Positions 23,997-32,491 of a stretch of DNA of 33,477 bases are shown piece by piece. How positions within the stretch are numbered: the first letter of the stretch is position 1; every line of letters begins with the position of its first letter. The notes beneath the pieces are model-generated. The model saw nothing but the letters and a program-made list of their open reading frames with translations, was not told the DNA's origin and ran no database searches. Source of the DNA: an uncultured Peptoniphilus sp. (GTDB lineage Bacteria > Bacillota > Clostridia > Tissierellales > Peptoniphilaceae); NCBI GenBank assembly GCA_946999425.1, contig CAMQDG010000008.1, forward strand, positions 1 to 33,477, in the 5' to 3' direction. The translations under genes were made by a program, and so were the position numbers.

Positions 23997-24025
23997 ATTA
24001 TATTTATTTAATTCTGTGGTGTCAA
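23997..24025 (-). promoter_or_regulatory. Consensus sigma-A promoter of rpmH operon
   Basis: On the minus strand TTGACA (24025-24020) and TATAAT (24002-23997) are separated by exactly 17 bases: both hexamers match consensus. Transcription should start near 23990, giving a leader of about 20 bases with AGGAGG. An inverted repeat (23988-24000 with 24009-24021, 13 bp with one mismatch) spans the region from +1 to the -35 and could be an operator. Confidence 0.88.
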
Positions 24026-24089
24026 GTTTTTATCTTAACCGTCAGCCTTTAAAATTAATTAAATTTATTAAAATTAATAAAAATTATCC

Positions 24090-24118
24090 TTGACTTTAAA
24101 TTTTTGTAAGAGTAAAAT
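24090..24118 (+). promoter_or_regulatory. Promoter of the uracil permease gene
   Basis: TTGACT (24090-24095), a 17-base spacer and TAAAAT (24113-24118) form a good sigma-A promoter. The predicted start near 24125 leaves a leader of about 25 bases, too short for a PyrR attenuator or riboswitch, and rules out the ATG at 24127 as the practical start. Confidence 0.78.
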
Positions 24119-24150
24119 TAGTAAAAATGTCTAGAAGGAGAAAATTTATA

Positions 24151-25392
24151 ATGGAAAAATCAATAGAAAGAGAAAATTCATCCAAAACTTTAAAAGTTGC
24201 TAAAAAAACAGTTTTGGCATTACAACATATGATTGCAATGTTTGGTGCAACTGTTTTGGTTCCTCTTTTAACAGGATTTAATGTTTCAACTTCATTAATG
24301 TGTGCTGGAATCGGTACTTTAATCTTCCATTTTTGTACGAAGAAAAAGGTACCGGTTTTTTTAGGCTCATCTTTCGCATTCATTCCTGTTATTCAAAGTG
24401 TTTCAAAAATTTATGGAAGTCTGTCATATGCTCAAGGAGGCATAATTGTGGCAGGCTTTTTGTATGTAATAATGTCTTTTTTAGTAAAAAAATTGGGAGT
24501 TGGAAAAATAACTTCTTATTTTCCTCCCCAAGTGGTAGGTCCTATGGTTATTGTTATAGGTTTTAATTTACTACCTACTGCTCTTGGTATGGCAAGTTCA
24601 AATTATCTTGTAGGTGGAGTAACTTTTTTAACTTGTATTTGTCTTAATAAATTTGCAAAGGGATTTTTAAAACAACTTTCCATAATAATTGCAGTTGTTG
24701 TTGGATATTTATTGAGTTTAAAAGTTGGAATTGTAGATTTGGAGCCCCTAAGGACTGCTGAAAGTTTTGCAATACCGCCCCTAAGTTTACCTAAATTTTC
24801 CTTTGGAGCTATTATGATAATCGCTCCAGTAGTTCTTGCGGTATTTATGGAACATATTGGAGATATAACTACAAATTCACAAGTTGTAGGGAAAAATTTT
24901 ATTGAAGATCCGGGTCTTAATAGGACTCTTTTAGGAGATGGACTTGCAACTATGTTTGCGGGACTTGTTGGAGGACCTGCAAATACAACTTACGGTGAAA
25001 ATACAGGAGTTTTAGCAATTACTAAAAATTATGATCCAAGTATTTTAAGACTTGCGGCTGTTTTTGCCATAGGTCTTGGCTGTATAGGAAAGATAGGGGG
25101 ATTTTTACAAACTATTCCAACTGCGGTTATGGGTGGAATAAGTGTTATTCTCTTCTCTATGATTGCTATAATAGGAGTTAAGACTATTAAAAACTCCCAT
25201 ATGCCCTTTAATCTTAAAAATATAATCGTTATGGCAACTATATTGATTATTGGCTTAGGTGGCCATGTGGGAATAAATATAGGCATAAAAATAACGGATA
25301 TTGTTTCTATATCAGGTCTTTCTCTTGCAGCTCTTGTGGGAATAATCTTAAATGCAATTTTTAAGAAATATGAGGAATCTTTAAATAAATAA
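24151..25392 (+). CDS. uraA: Uracil permease (NCS2 family)
   Basis: A 413-residue nucleobase permease with about 14 hydrophobic segments. The start QHMIAMFGATVLVPLLTG, the motif EHIGDITT and GGPANTTYGENTGV (which carries the second substrate Glu) are those of UraA/PyrP-type uracil carriers rather than xanthine carriers. It imports uracil, probably with protons. I chose the ATG at 24151 because AAGGAG lies eight bases before it; an ATG at 24127 is in frame but sits at the predicted transcription start. It stands alone, divergent from rpmH and convergent with nrdB. Confidence 0.92.
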   Translation: MEKSIERENSSKTLKVAKKTVLALQHMIAMFGATVLVPLLTGFNVSTSLMCAGIGTLIFHFCTKKKVPVFLGSSFAFIPVIQSVSKIYGSLSYAQGGIIVAGFLYVIMSFLVKKLGVGKITSYFPPQVVGPMVIVIGFNLLPTALGMASSNYLVGGVTFLTCICLNKFAKGFLKQLSIIIAVVVGYLLSLKVGIVDLEPLRTAESFAIPPLSLPKFSFGAIMIIAPVVLAVFMEHIGDITTNSQVVGKNFIEDPGLNRTLLGDGLATMFAGLVGGPANTTYGENTGVLAITKNYDPSILRLAAVFAIGLGCIGKIGGFLQTIPTAVMGGISVILFSMIAIIGVKTIKNSHMPFNLKNIIVMATILIIGLGGHVGINIGIKITDIVSISGLSLAALVGIILNAIFKKYEESLNK

Positions 25393-25440
25393 AAGATTTT
25401 AAATTAAAAAATTTTTTCATAAAATAGAAATTCACCTTAA

Positions 25441-25477
25441 AAAAGATGGAATCAAAAGGGATTCCATCTTTTTTATT
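25441..25477. terminator. Bidirectional terminator between uraA and nrdB
   Basis: A 13-bp perfect stem (25441-25453 with 25460-25472) with a 6-base loop has a T-run on the plus side (TCTTTTTTATTTT) and an A-rich flank that reads as T-rich on the minus strand. It lies just before the nrdB stop and about 50 bases after the uraA stop, so it can end both convergent transcripts. Confidence 0.88.
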
Positions 25478-26518
25478 TTATAGGTCATCTTCAATTATAC
25501 TGGATTTTGAGTAGGCGGACACTTTTGCTTCAAAAAAGTCAGTTTTTATTTCGTTTATATCTGAGTATTGGCTTACCCACTTCATGCTTTCTGGCTCCTT
25601 GTCATAGCCTTCATAAAGGGCATCGAGACCTAAATTTTTTGCTCTTAAATTGCCTAAGTATTTTATATAATCTTCAACCATTTCTTCGTTTAGGCCTTGA
25701 ATATTATTTCCTATTACATATTTTCCCCAGGCTATTTCTTCTTCCACACCTTTTTTAAGAAGAGCCCTATATTCTTCCATTTTTTCTTGGGTAAAAAGTT
25801 CCGGACTTTCTTTTTTAAGGTCTAGTATTATTGATCTGAAAAGCCAAAGGTGGGTGTTTTCATCCCTATTTATATATCTTATTTCCTGTACAGTTCCCGG
25901 CATTTTTCCATTTCTTCCTAAATTGTAGAAAAACATAAAACCAGAGTAAAAATAAATTCCTTCAAGAATATAATTTGCTATCATTGCCTTCATAAGGTTA
26001 TCTGTATTTTTTTCATCTAAGAAACTTGCATATTGGTCTGTTATATATTTGTTTCTTTCAAGTAAAAATTTATCATCCTTATATTGATATAAGATTTCTG
26101 TTCTTTCTTCCGGTGAACAGATTGTGTCTAAAATATAGGAATAGCTTTGAGAGTGTATTGATTCCTGAAAAGCTTGTATTGATAGACAAAGATTTATTTC
26201 ATTGGCAGTTATATAGGCTTCTAAGTTTGGAAGTTGTGCCGTTTGTATTGAATCAAGATAAATTAAAAAGCTTAAAATTTTATCATAGGCTTTTTTTTCA
26301 TAAGGATCTAATTTTCTGTAATCTAAAACGTCCGTTGAAAGATTGATTTCTTCGGGAATCCAAAAGTTGTTCATGGCTTGTCTATACCAATCGCTGGTCC
26401 ACTTGTATTTTATGTTGTTAAAATCATTTAAGTTTGTGGTATTTCCGTTAATTATTTTTCTTTTTGAAAGTTCAATGTCTCCATTTTCATTGAAAAGTCC
26501 TCTTCTTTTCAGTTCCAT
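25478..26518 (-). CDS. nrdB: Ribonucleotide reductase class I, small subunit
   Basis: A 346-residue class I R2 subunit with a ferritin-like helical bundle, which makes the tyrosyl radical used to reduce ribonucleotides. The dimetal ligands are all visible: Asp89, Glu119, His122, Glu186, Glu220 and His223 (RDENTH). The radical tyrosine is Tyr126, in the E-x-x-H-x-x-x-Y order of E. coli NrdB. The ATG at 26518 follows AAAGGAGG; a longer reading into nrdA is not needed. It starts 10 bases after nrdA. No nrdI or nrdH is adjacent, which fits the nrdAB type. Radical formation in class I usually needs oxygen. Confidence 0.94.
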   Translation of the reverse strand: MELKRRGLFNENGDIELSKRKIINGNTTNLNDFNNIKYKWTSDWYRQAMNNFWIPEEINLSTDVLDYRKLDPYEKKAYDKILSFLIYLDSIQTAQLPNLEAYITANEINLCLSIQAFQESIHSQSYSYILDTICSPEERTEILYQYKDDKFLLERNKYITDQYASFLDEKNTDNLMKAMIANYILEGIYFYSGFMFFYNLGRNGKMPGTVQEIRYINRDENTHLWLFRSIILDLKKESPELFTQEKMEEYRALLKKGVEEEIAWGKYVIGNNIQGLNEEMVEDYIKYLGNLRAKNLGLDALYEGYDKEPESMKWVSQYSDINEIKTDFFEAKVSAYSKSSIIEDDL

Positions 26519-26528
26519 TTTTCCTCCT

Positions 26529-29048
26529 TTAAGATGCACATACTTCACATTCTTCTACTTCAAGAGATTTTCCTCTTACATAATAAATTGATTTAAGTCC
26601 CAATTCACTGGCAAGGATATATAGATTTAAAATCTGCCTCATGGTAAATTCGTTGGTTATATATAGGTTTACCGATTGGCCCTGATCAACGTGTCTTTGT
26701 CTTATACCTGTTGCCTTTATTGTTATTGATTGGTCTATTTCATGGGCATTTTCATAGAGCCAGAAAGTTTGTGTATTAAGTTCTGGGGCAACTCTTGGAA
26801 TTATTGAGCCCTTCTTTTCCTCTAGGAAAAATCTCTTCATAAGAGGATCTACCGCTGCCGTAGTGCCTGCAATTATAGAAGTTGAACCTGTAGGTGCAAC
26901 TGCCATTATATATCCGTTACGAAGGCCGTAGGACTTTACATCTTCTTTTAATTTAGTCCACCTTTCATCGGTGTAGTTTCTCTTTTCAAAATATCTTCCA
27001 TTTTCCCAATCACTGTCTTTAAAATATTCATAAGAACCCTTTTCTTTTGCAATTTTCATGGAAGATTTTATTGCGTAATAATTTATTTTTTCATAAATTT
27101 CATCGGCAAATTTATAATGGTCTTCTTCATCACTGTAAGCGAAGCCTTCCTTTATAAGAGCGTGGTGATAGCCACTTGTTCCAAGACCTATTGCCCTATA
27201 TTTTTGATTTGTTATTTTTGCATAAGGAAGAGGATAATAATTTAAATCTATTACATTATCAAGTCCTCTTACGGCAGTTTCTATTACATATTCAACTTCT
27301 TTTTCATCATGAAGATTTATATTTCCAAGGACAAGACTTGCCAAGTTACAAACTACAAAATCGCCAGGTCTTGTCTTTGTAACTATAACAGGTCCTTCTT
27401 CACCTTGTATTTCTTGAGAAATAAGTTCTATGGGACTCATATTTTGCATTATTTCAGTGCAAAGATTTGATGAATAAATCATGCCCTTATGAGAATTTGG
27501 ATTCATTTCATTTACATTGTCTCTGAAAAAAGCAAAGGGAGTTCCTGTTTCAGTTAAAGATTTTATAATTAGTCTTACCATATCTTTAACGCTCATAACT
27601 CTTCTTGAGATTTCTTTGTCATTTACGCATTCATAATATTTCTTTTCCCACTCATCTCCATAAAAATCTTCCAAGCAATAGCCTTTTTTTGCCAATATTT
27701 CATGGGGATCAAACATATACCAGTCGGCATCTATATTATTTTTAGCAAGACGGAAAAATAAATTGGGATAGGCAACTGCTGGAAAGATGTCATGAGTTTT
27801 CATTCGGTCATCTCCGTTATTTGTACGAAGTTGTAAAAATTCCGGCAAGTCCTTGTGCCAAGCATCAAGGTAAACTGCACAGGAACCTTGTCTTACTCCC
27901 AATTGGTCAACGGCAACAGCGGTGTCATTTACAAGTTTTAACCAACGGATTACTCCTCCTGCAACACCCTTAAAGCCTCTTATATCACTACCGGCAGCAC
28001 GAACTTTTCCAAAGTAAAGACCCATTCCTCCCCCATGTTTTGAAACTTTTGCAAAGTTGTCTATGGACCTATAAATTCCATCAAGGGTATCGGGTACTGT
28101 ATCTATAAAGCATGAGCTAAGTTGATGGAAGGGCTTTCTTGCATTGTTCATAGTGGGAGTTGCCACTGTAACTTTTAAAGAAGAAAGAACATCATAAATC
28201 CTCTTTGCCCATTTAAGTTTGTTTTCTTTTTCTGGAAGAGCTAAGTGCATGGCAATGCCCATAAACATTTCCTGGGGTCTTTCTAATATTTTCATGTCAT
28301 GGCTTCTTATTAAATATCTCTTTGCCAAAAGGTCTATGGAAGAATAAGTTAAAAGTCTGTCCCTTTTAGGGTCCATTACTTTTTCCAGTTCTCTTATTTC
28401 TTCTTCGCTGTAATTTTCCAAAATATATTTTCCGTAGAGATTTTTTTCTGTTAAAAATTTAATTTTTTCATAAAAATCTTTACCATCATAAGTTTCTATA
28501 ATTTTCTTTTCCAAGTCGTAGCGATAGAATCTTCCTGCTATATATTCCCATTTTGGAGCTTCTTTTGTTGTAAGTTCTGCAGCAGCCTTAATTAAAATAT
28601 TTCTAATTTCATTTTTTTCCATGTTGGGCTTGCAAAAACTTTTGAATTTTAAAAATAGGGCTTCAATTTTATATAAACTTGCATCAAAATCATCACGAAG
28701 CTTTCTTATTATATTTAAAAGTTTTTCATCTTTTATATATTCCTTAAATCCTTCAACAACCATACGATCTTGAGAATGTTTAGCCCTGTAAGTGATGTAG
28801 GATTTTACAACGTCAATATATTTGTGTTCAATAAGAGTAAGTTCAACTAAATCTTGAATTTGTTCTACTGTGGGAAGTTTTTCCGGATTGTATCCCTTTT
28901 CAATTTGCTCCTTAACTTCCTCGGCCATTTTTAAAATTTCAGAATCTTCGAAGTTTTTATTAATACTTATAAAACTTTTTTTAATGGCTATAGCTATTTT
29001 TTCCAAATTAAAATCAACAGTTCTACCGTTTCGCTTTTTTATTTTCAT
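26529..29048 (-). CDS. nrdA: Ribonucleotide reductase class I, large subunit
   Basis: An 839-residue class I R1 subunit. An ATP cone (about 1-90, MKIKKRNGRTVDFN) binds the allosteric activity effector. The catalytic site has the Asn-x-Cys-x-Glu set (NLCTE, residues 528-532), with the partner cysteines in SSCFID and VVCNLAS and the motif PTGSTS. The C terminus carries the redox pair CEVC. Two starts are possible: ATG at 29048, preceded by AAAGG, or ATG at 29063, which adds five residues and has no ribosome site; I prefer 29048. Divergent from mnmE, with no clear promoter of its own. Confidence 0.94.
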   Translation of the reverse strand: MKIKKRNGRTVDFNLEKIAIAIKKSFISINKNFEDSEILKMAEEVKEQIEKGYNPEKLPTVEQIQDLVELTLIEHKYIDVVKSYITYRAKHSQDRMVVEGFKEYIKDEKLLNIIRKLRDDFDASLYKIEALFLKFKSFCKPNMEKNEIRNILIKAAAELTTKEAPKWEYIAGRFYRYDLEKKIIETYDGKDFYEKIKFLTEKNLYGKYILENYSEEEIRELEKVMDPKRDRLLTYSSIDLLAKRYLIRSHDMKILERPQEMFMGIAMHLALPEKENKLKWAKRIYDVLSSLKVTVATPTMNNARKPFHQLSSCFIDTVPDTLDGIYRSIDNFAKVSKHGGGMGLYFGKVRAAGSDIRGFKGVAGGVIRWLKLVNDTAVAVDQLGVRQGSCAVYLDAWHKDLPEFLQLRTNNGDDRMKTHDIFPAVAYPNLFFRLAKNNIDADWYMFDPHEILAKKGYCLEDFYGDEWEKKYYECVNDKEISRRVMSVKDMVRLIIKSLTETGTPFAFFRDNVNEMNPNSHKGMIYSSNLCTEIMQNMSPIELISQEIQGEEGPVIVTKTRPGDFVVCNLASLVLGNINLHDEKEVEYVIETAVRGLDNVIDLNYYPLPYAKITNQKYRAIGLGTSGYHHALIKEGFAYSDEEDHYKFADEIYEKINYYAIKSSMKIAKEKGSYEYFKDSDWENGRYFEKRNYTDERWTKLKEDVKSYGLRNGYIMAVAPTGSTSIIAGTTAAVDPLMKRFFLEEKKGSIIPRVAPELNTQTFWLYENAHEIDQSITIKATGIRQRHVDQGQSVNLYITNEFTMRQILNLYILASELGLKSIYYVRGKSLEVEECEVCAS

Positions 29049-29118
29049 TTCTACCTTTCCCATATCTTGTATTTTAAAATTAAAAAAATTTTGTTTACAT
29101 ACTATATATTAACATTAA

Positions 29119-29147
29119 TTGACTTTAAGTGGATAATTTATTATGAT
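29119..29147 (+). promoter_or_regulatory. Promoter upstream of mnmE
   Basis: TTGACT (29119-29124), a 17-base spacer and TATGAT (29142-29147) form a good sigma-A promoter about 60 bases before the mnmE leader start. The spacer contains AGTGGATAA (29128-29136), one base off a DnaA box. Confidence 0.65.
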
Positions 29148-29185
29148 TTTTGGCGAAATAATTATATAATTTAAAAAAGTTTTAT

Positions 29186-29194
29186 TGATATAAT
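29186..29194 (+). promoter_or_regulatory. Second, extended -10 promoter of mnmE
   Basis: TGATATAAT is an extended -10 hexamer 16 bases before the mnmE ATG; a start there would leave a leader of about 10 bases that still includes GAGGTG. No -35 is visible. Confidence 0.5.
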
Positions 29195-29210
29195 GATAAA
29201 GAGGTGAAAT

Positions 29211-30581
29211 ATGGTTGATACAATATGTGCAATATCAAGTGCAACAGGTGAAGCTGGAATAGGCATAGTTAGAATGAGCGGGCCCTTAAGTATTGAAATT
29301 GCAGAAAAAATTTTCAGGTCAAAAAGAAATATTTCTCTGACAGATATAAAAAACAGATTTTTATCTTATGGACACATTGTTGACGGAAATAGGGTTATTG
29401 ATGAAGTTTTAATTGTAAAAATGTTAAAGCCCTACACTTACACTCGTGAAGATCTTGTGGAAATATATTGTCACGGGGGAATTATATCCGTAAGAAAAAT
29501 TTTAAACTTAATTATAGATAAGGGTGCAAGGCTTGCGGAAAAAGGTGAATTTACAAAGAGAGCTTTTTTAAATGGAAGATTGGATTTATCCCAGGCAGAG
29601 GCTGTTATTGACCTTATAAAGGCAAAGACGGATTCTTCTTATGAGCAGTCGGTAAAGCAATTGGAAGGAAGGCTTACGGGACTTATTTCTATTATTCGTG
29701 AAAAAATTATGGCTATGATTTCTCTTATTGTTGCAAATATTGATTTTCCTGAAGATGAAATTGTAGAAGCTCAGTATGAATCTTTACTTGAAGATGCTCT
29801 TGAAGTTAAAAAGGATCTTTTTAAATTAATTTCAGGCTCTGACAGGGGAAGACTTATTCGTGATGGAATAAATACAGTTATTTTAGGCAAGCCTAATGTT
29901 GGAAAATCCAGTTTATTAAATGCCATGCTCAAATATGAAAGAGCTATTGTTACGGATATTCCCGGCACTACAAGGGATATTATTGAAGATTATATTAATC
30001 TTGATGGAATTTTATTAAAGATAACGGACACTGCAGGCATTAGAGAAACTGATGATAAGGTTGAACAAATTGGAGTTGAAAGAGCAAAAAAATCTATTGA
30101 AGATGCTGATCTTATTATTGCCCTTTTAGACCCTTCTCAGCCTTTTAATGATGATGATAGAGAAATTATAAAGCTCCTTGAAAATAAAAAGGCCCTTATT
30201 CTTTTAAATAAAAGCGATTTAAAAAGAAAAGTTTCAGATGAGGAGATTAAGGACCTCTTAAAGGATAAGGAATATATGAGCGTTTCCATTTTAGAGGGTT
30301 CTATTGAAGAAATTGAAAATAAAATTGTGGAGATGTTTTTTCAAGGCCAAATTGTTGGTAAAGAAGATTTTTATGTAAATAATTTAAGGCATGTAAGAGC
30401 TTTAAAAGATGCTTATAGTGCAATGGAATCAGCCATTGAAGGTATTAAACGTCAGGAATTTTTAGATTTAATTGAAGTTGATTTAAGACAGGCTTTAAAT
30501 GAGCTGGGACTTATTACAGGAGAAACTAGTACGGAAGATATTCTGGATAAGGTCTTTAAAGAATTTTGTATTGGTAAATAG
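29211..30581 (+). CDS. mnmE: tRNA modification GTPase MnmE
   Basis: A 456-residue GTPase that works with MnmG to modify U34 of certain tRNAs (5-carboxymethylaminomethyl type). The N-terminal domain binds a folate C1 donor (EFTKRAFLNGRLDL, 113-126). The inserted G domain has G1 GKPNVGKS at 226-233, the TTRD region (254-257), DTAG at 273-276 and NKSD at 333-336. The C terminus is CIGK with the conserved Cys453. Length is normal. GAGGTG precedes the ATG. It leads mnmE-mnmG-rsmG; in most Firmicutes it follows jag, which here lies 7 kb away. Confidence 0.97.
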   Translation: MVDTICAISSATGEAGIGIVRMSGPLSIEIAEKIFRSKRNISLTDIKNRFLSYGHIVDGNRVIDEVLIVKMLKPYTYTREDLVEIYCHGGIISVRKILNLIIDKGARLAEKGEFTKRAFLNGRLDLSQAEAVIDLIKAKTDSSYEQSVKQLEGRLTGLISIIREKIMAMISLIVANIDFPEDEIVEAQYESLLEDALEVKKDLFKLISGSDRGRLIRDGINTVILGKPNVGKSSLLNAMLKYERAIVTDIPGTTRDIIEDYINLDGILLKITDTAGIRETDDKVEQIGVERAKKSIEDADLIIALLDPSQPFNDDDREIIKLLENKKALILLNKSDLKRKVSDEEIKDLLKDKEYMSVSILEGSIEEIENKIVEMFFQGQIVGKEDFYVNNLRHVRALKDAYSAMESAIEGIKRQEFLDLIEVDLRQALNELGLITGETSTEDILDKVFKEFCIGK

Positions 30582-30589
30582 AGGTAGAT

Positions 30590-32491
30590 ATGGCGGAAGT
30601 TAGAGAATATAAAGCAAAATCATATGATGTTGTTGTAATAGGAGCAGGACACGCAGGAAGCGAAGCGGGTCTTGCTTCTGCAAGGATGGGCCTTAAAACT
30701 TTACTTCTTACAATTGATTTGGATTCAGTTGTGGCAATGAGCTGCAATCCCAATGTAGGAGGCACTGGAAAGGGCCATTTAGTTAGAGAAATTGATGCCC
30801 TTGGTGGTGAAATGGCAAGAAATATTGACAGGACTTTTATTCAGTCAAGGATGCTTAACACTTCAAAGGGGCCAGCAGTACACAGTTTAAGAGCTCAGGC
30901 AGACAAGAGAAAATATCACGACTCCATGAAAAAAGTAATTGAAGAGACAGAAAACTTGGATTTACGTCAAGGAGAGGCTGTAAAAATAATTGTTGAAGAT
31001 AAAAAAGTTAAGGGAGTTTTAACAAAAACAGGTGCAATTTACGGTGCCAAGGCTGTAGTTGTGGCAACAGGAACTTATTTAAAGGGCAGAGTTTTTATGG
31101 GAGAAGTAAATTATCCTGCAGGGCCAGACGGATTTCAACCGGCAAATGAACTTTCCTCTTCCCTAAGGGATTTGGGCCTTAGCCTAATGAGACTTAAAAC
31201 AGGAACTCCTGCAAGAGTTTTAAAATCTTCCATAGATTTTTCTAACATGGAAGTGCAAAAGGGTGATGAAAAAATAGTTCCCTTTTCCTTTGATAATATA
31301 GATAAGGACATGACCATAGACCAAATAGATTGTCACTTAACTTATACAACGGAAAAGTGCCATGAAATTATAAGGGATAACATTATGAGAAGTGCCCTTT
31401 ATTTAGGAGATATTGAAGGTACGGGACCAAGATACTGCCCTTCTATTGAAGATAAGGTAATGAGATTTAAGGATAAAAAATCTCACCAAGTTTTCATTGA
31501 GCCGGAAGGACTTTCAACAGATGAAATGTATATTCAAGGAGTAAGCTCTTCCCTACCTGAAGAAGTGCAAGTTGAATTTTATAAACATATCTTAGGTCTT
31601 GAAAATGCAAAAATTATGAGAAGTGCCTATGCCATAGAATATGATGCAATAGATGCAACAGTTATAGACCGTTCATTGGAACACATGGATATAAGTGGCC
31701 TATTCTTTGCCGGTCAAATAAATGGTTCAAGTGGTTATGAAGAAGCAGCAGCCCAAGGACTTATTGCAGGTATAAATGCAGCTTTAAAAGTTAAGGAAAA
31801 AGAACCTTTAATCTTAAATAGAAGTGAAGCCTATATAGGAGTATTAATAGATGACCTTGTAACAAAAGGAACAAAAGAGCCCTATAGGATGATGACTGCA
31901 AGAGCTGAATATCGCCTTACCCTCCGTCAAGACAATGCAGATTTAAGGCTGACTGAAAAGGGATATAAAATAGGTCTTGTAAGCCCTGAAAAGTATGAAA
32001 GATATCTTTATAGAAAAGAAAATATAGAAAGAGAACTTAAAAGGATTAAGGAAGTAAAAATAAATCCAAATGAAAAAAATAACAAGATAATTGAAAGCTT
32101 GGGTTCAACTCCTATAAAAACCCTTTTAAGCCTTGAAGAGCTCATAAGAAGACCGGAATTGGACTATAAAAAACTTGCAGCCTTAGATCCAGAAAGACAA
32201 GAATTAAGAGACGACATTATAGAAGAAGTTCAAATAGAAATAAAATATGAAGGCTACATTAAAAAACAAGCCCAACAAATAAATCAATTTAAAAAATTGG
32301 AAGGCAAAAAACTTGATAAAAATTTGGACTACAAAAAAATTCAAGGACTAAGACTTGAAGCCATAGAAAAACTATCAAAAATAAGACCGGAAAGTATAGC
32401 TCAAGCCGCAAGAATCACAGGCGTATCCCCTGCTGATATAAATGTGCTTTTAATAGGACTTGAAAAAATGAGAAGAAAAAATGAAATTTGA
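30590..32491 (+). CDS. mnmG: tRNA modification enzyme MnmG (FAD-binding)
   Basis: A 633-residue flavoprotein partner of MnmE (formerly GidA). The Rossmann FAD motif GAGHAGSE is at 18-25, the NPNVGGTGKGHLVREIDALGG region follows, and a conserved Cys lies in GPRYCPSIEDK. The C-terminal helical part (KLAALDPERQEL onward) ends with RITGVSPADINVLLI, typical of the family. It starts 8 bases after mnmE with GAGGT as ribosome site, and overlaps rsmG by 11 bases. The length is standard. Confidence 0.97.
   Translation: MAEVREYKAKSYDVVVIGAGHAGSEAGLASARMGLKTLLLTIDLDSVVAMSCNPNVGGTGKGHLVREIDALGGEMARNIDRTFIQSRMLNTSKGPAVHSLRAQADKRKYHDSMKKVIEETENLDLRQGEAVKIIVEDKKVKGVLTKTGAIYGAKAVVVATGTYLKGRVFMGEVNYPAGPDGFQPANELSSSLRDLGLSLMRLKTGTPARVLKSSIDFSNMEVQKGDEKIVPFSFDNIDKDMTIDQIDCHLTYTTEKCHEIIRDNIMRSALYLGDIEGTGPRYCPSIEDKVMRFKDKKSHQVFIEPEGLSTDEMYIQGVSSSLPEEVQVEFYKHILGLENAKIMRSAYAIEYDAIDATVIDRSLEHMDISGLFFAGQINGSSGYEEAAAQGLIAGINAALKVKEKEPLILNRSEAYIGVLIDDLVTKGTKEPYRMMTARAEYRLTLRQDNADLRLTEKGYKIGLVSPEKYERYLYRKENIERELKRIKEVKINPNEKNNKIIESLGSTPIKTLLSLEELIRRPELDYKKLAALDPERQELRDDIIEEVQIEIKYEGYIKKQAQQINQFKKLEGKKLDKNLDYKKIQGLRLEAIEKLSKIRPESIAQAARITGVSPADINVLLIGLEKMRRKNEI

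Noticed and set aside
23988..24021. Hairpin upstream of rpmH as a terminator or leader riboswitch
   Set aside because: It coincides with the rpmH promoter (-35 to +1), so most of it would not be transcribed, and no gene on the plus strand ends before it.
24127..24150. Upstream ATG of the uracil permease
   Set aside because: It lies at the predicted transcription start and has no ribosome site; AAGGAG serves the ATG at 24151.
29090..29116. Possible NrdR box upstream of nrdA
   Set aside because: The ATACTATATATT stretch resembles half of the NrdR consensus, but the second half does not fit and no paired second box is seen.
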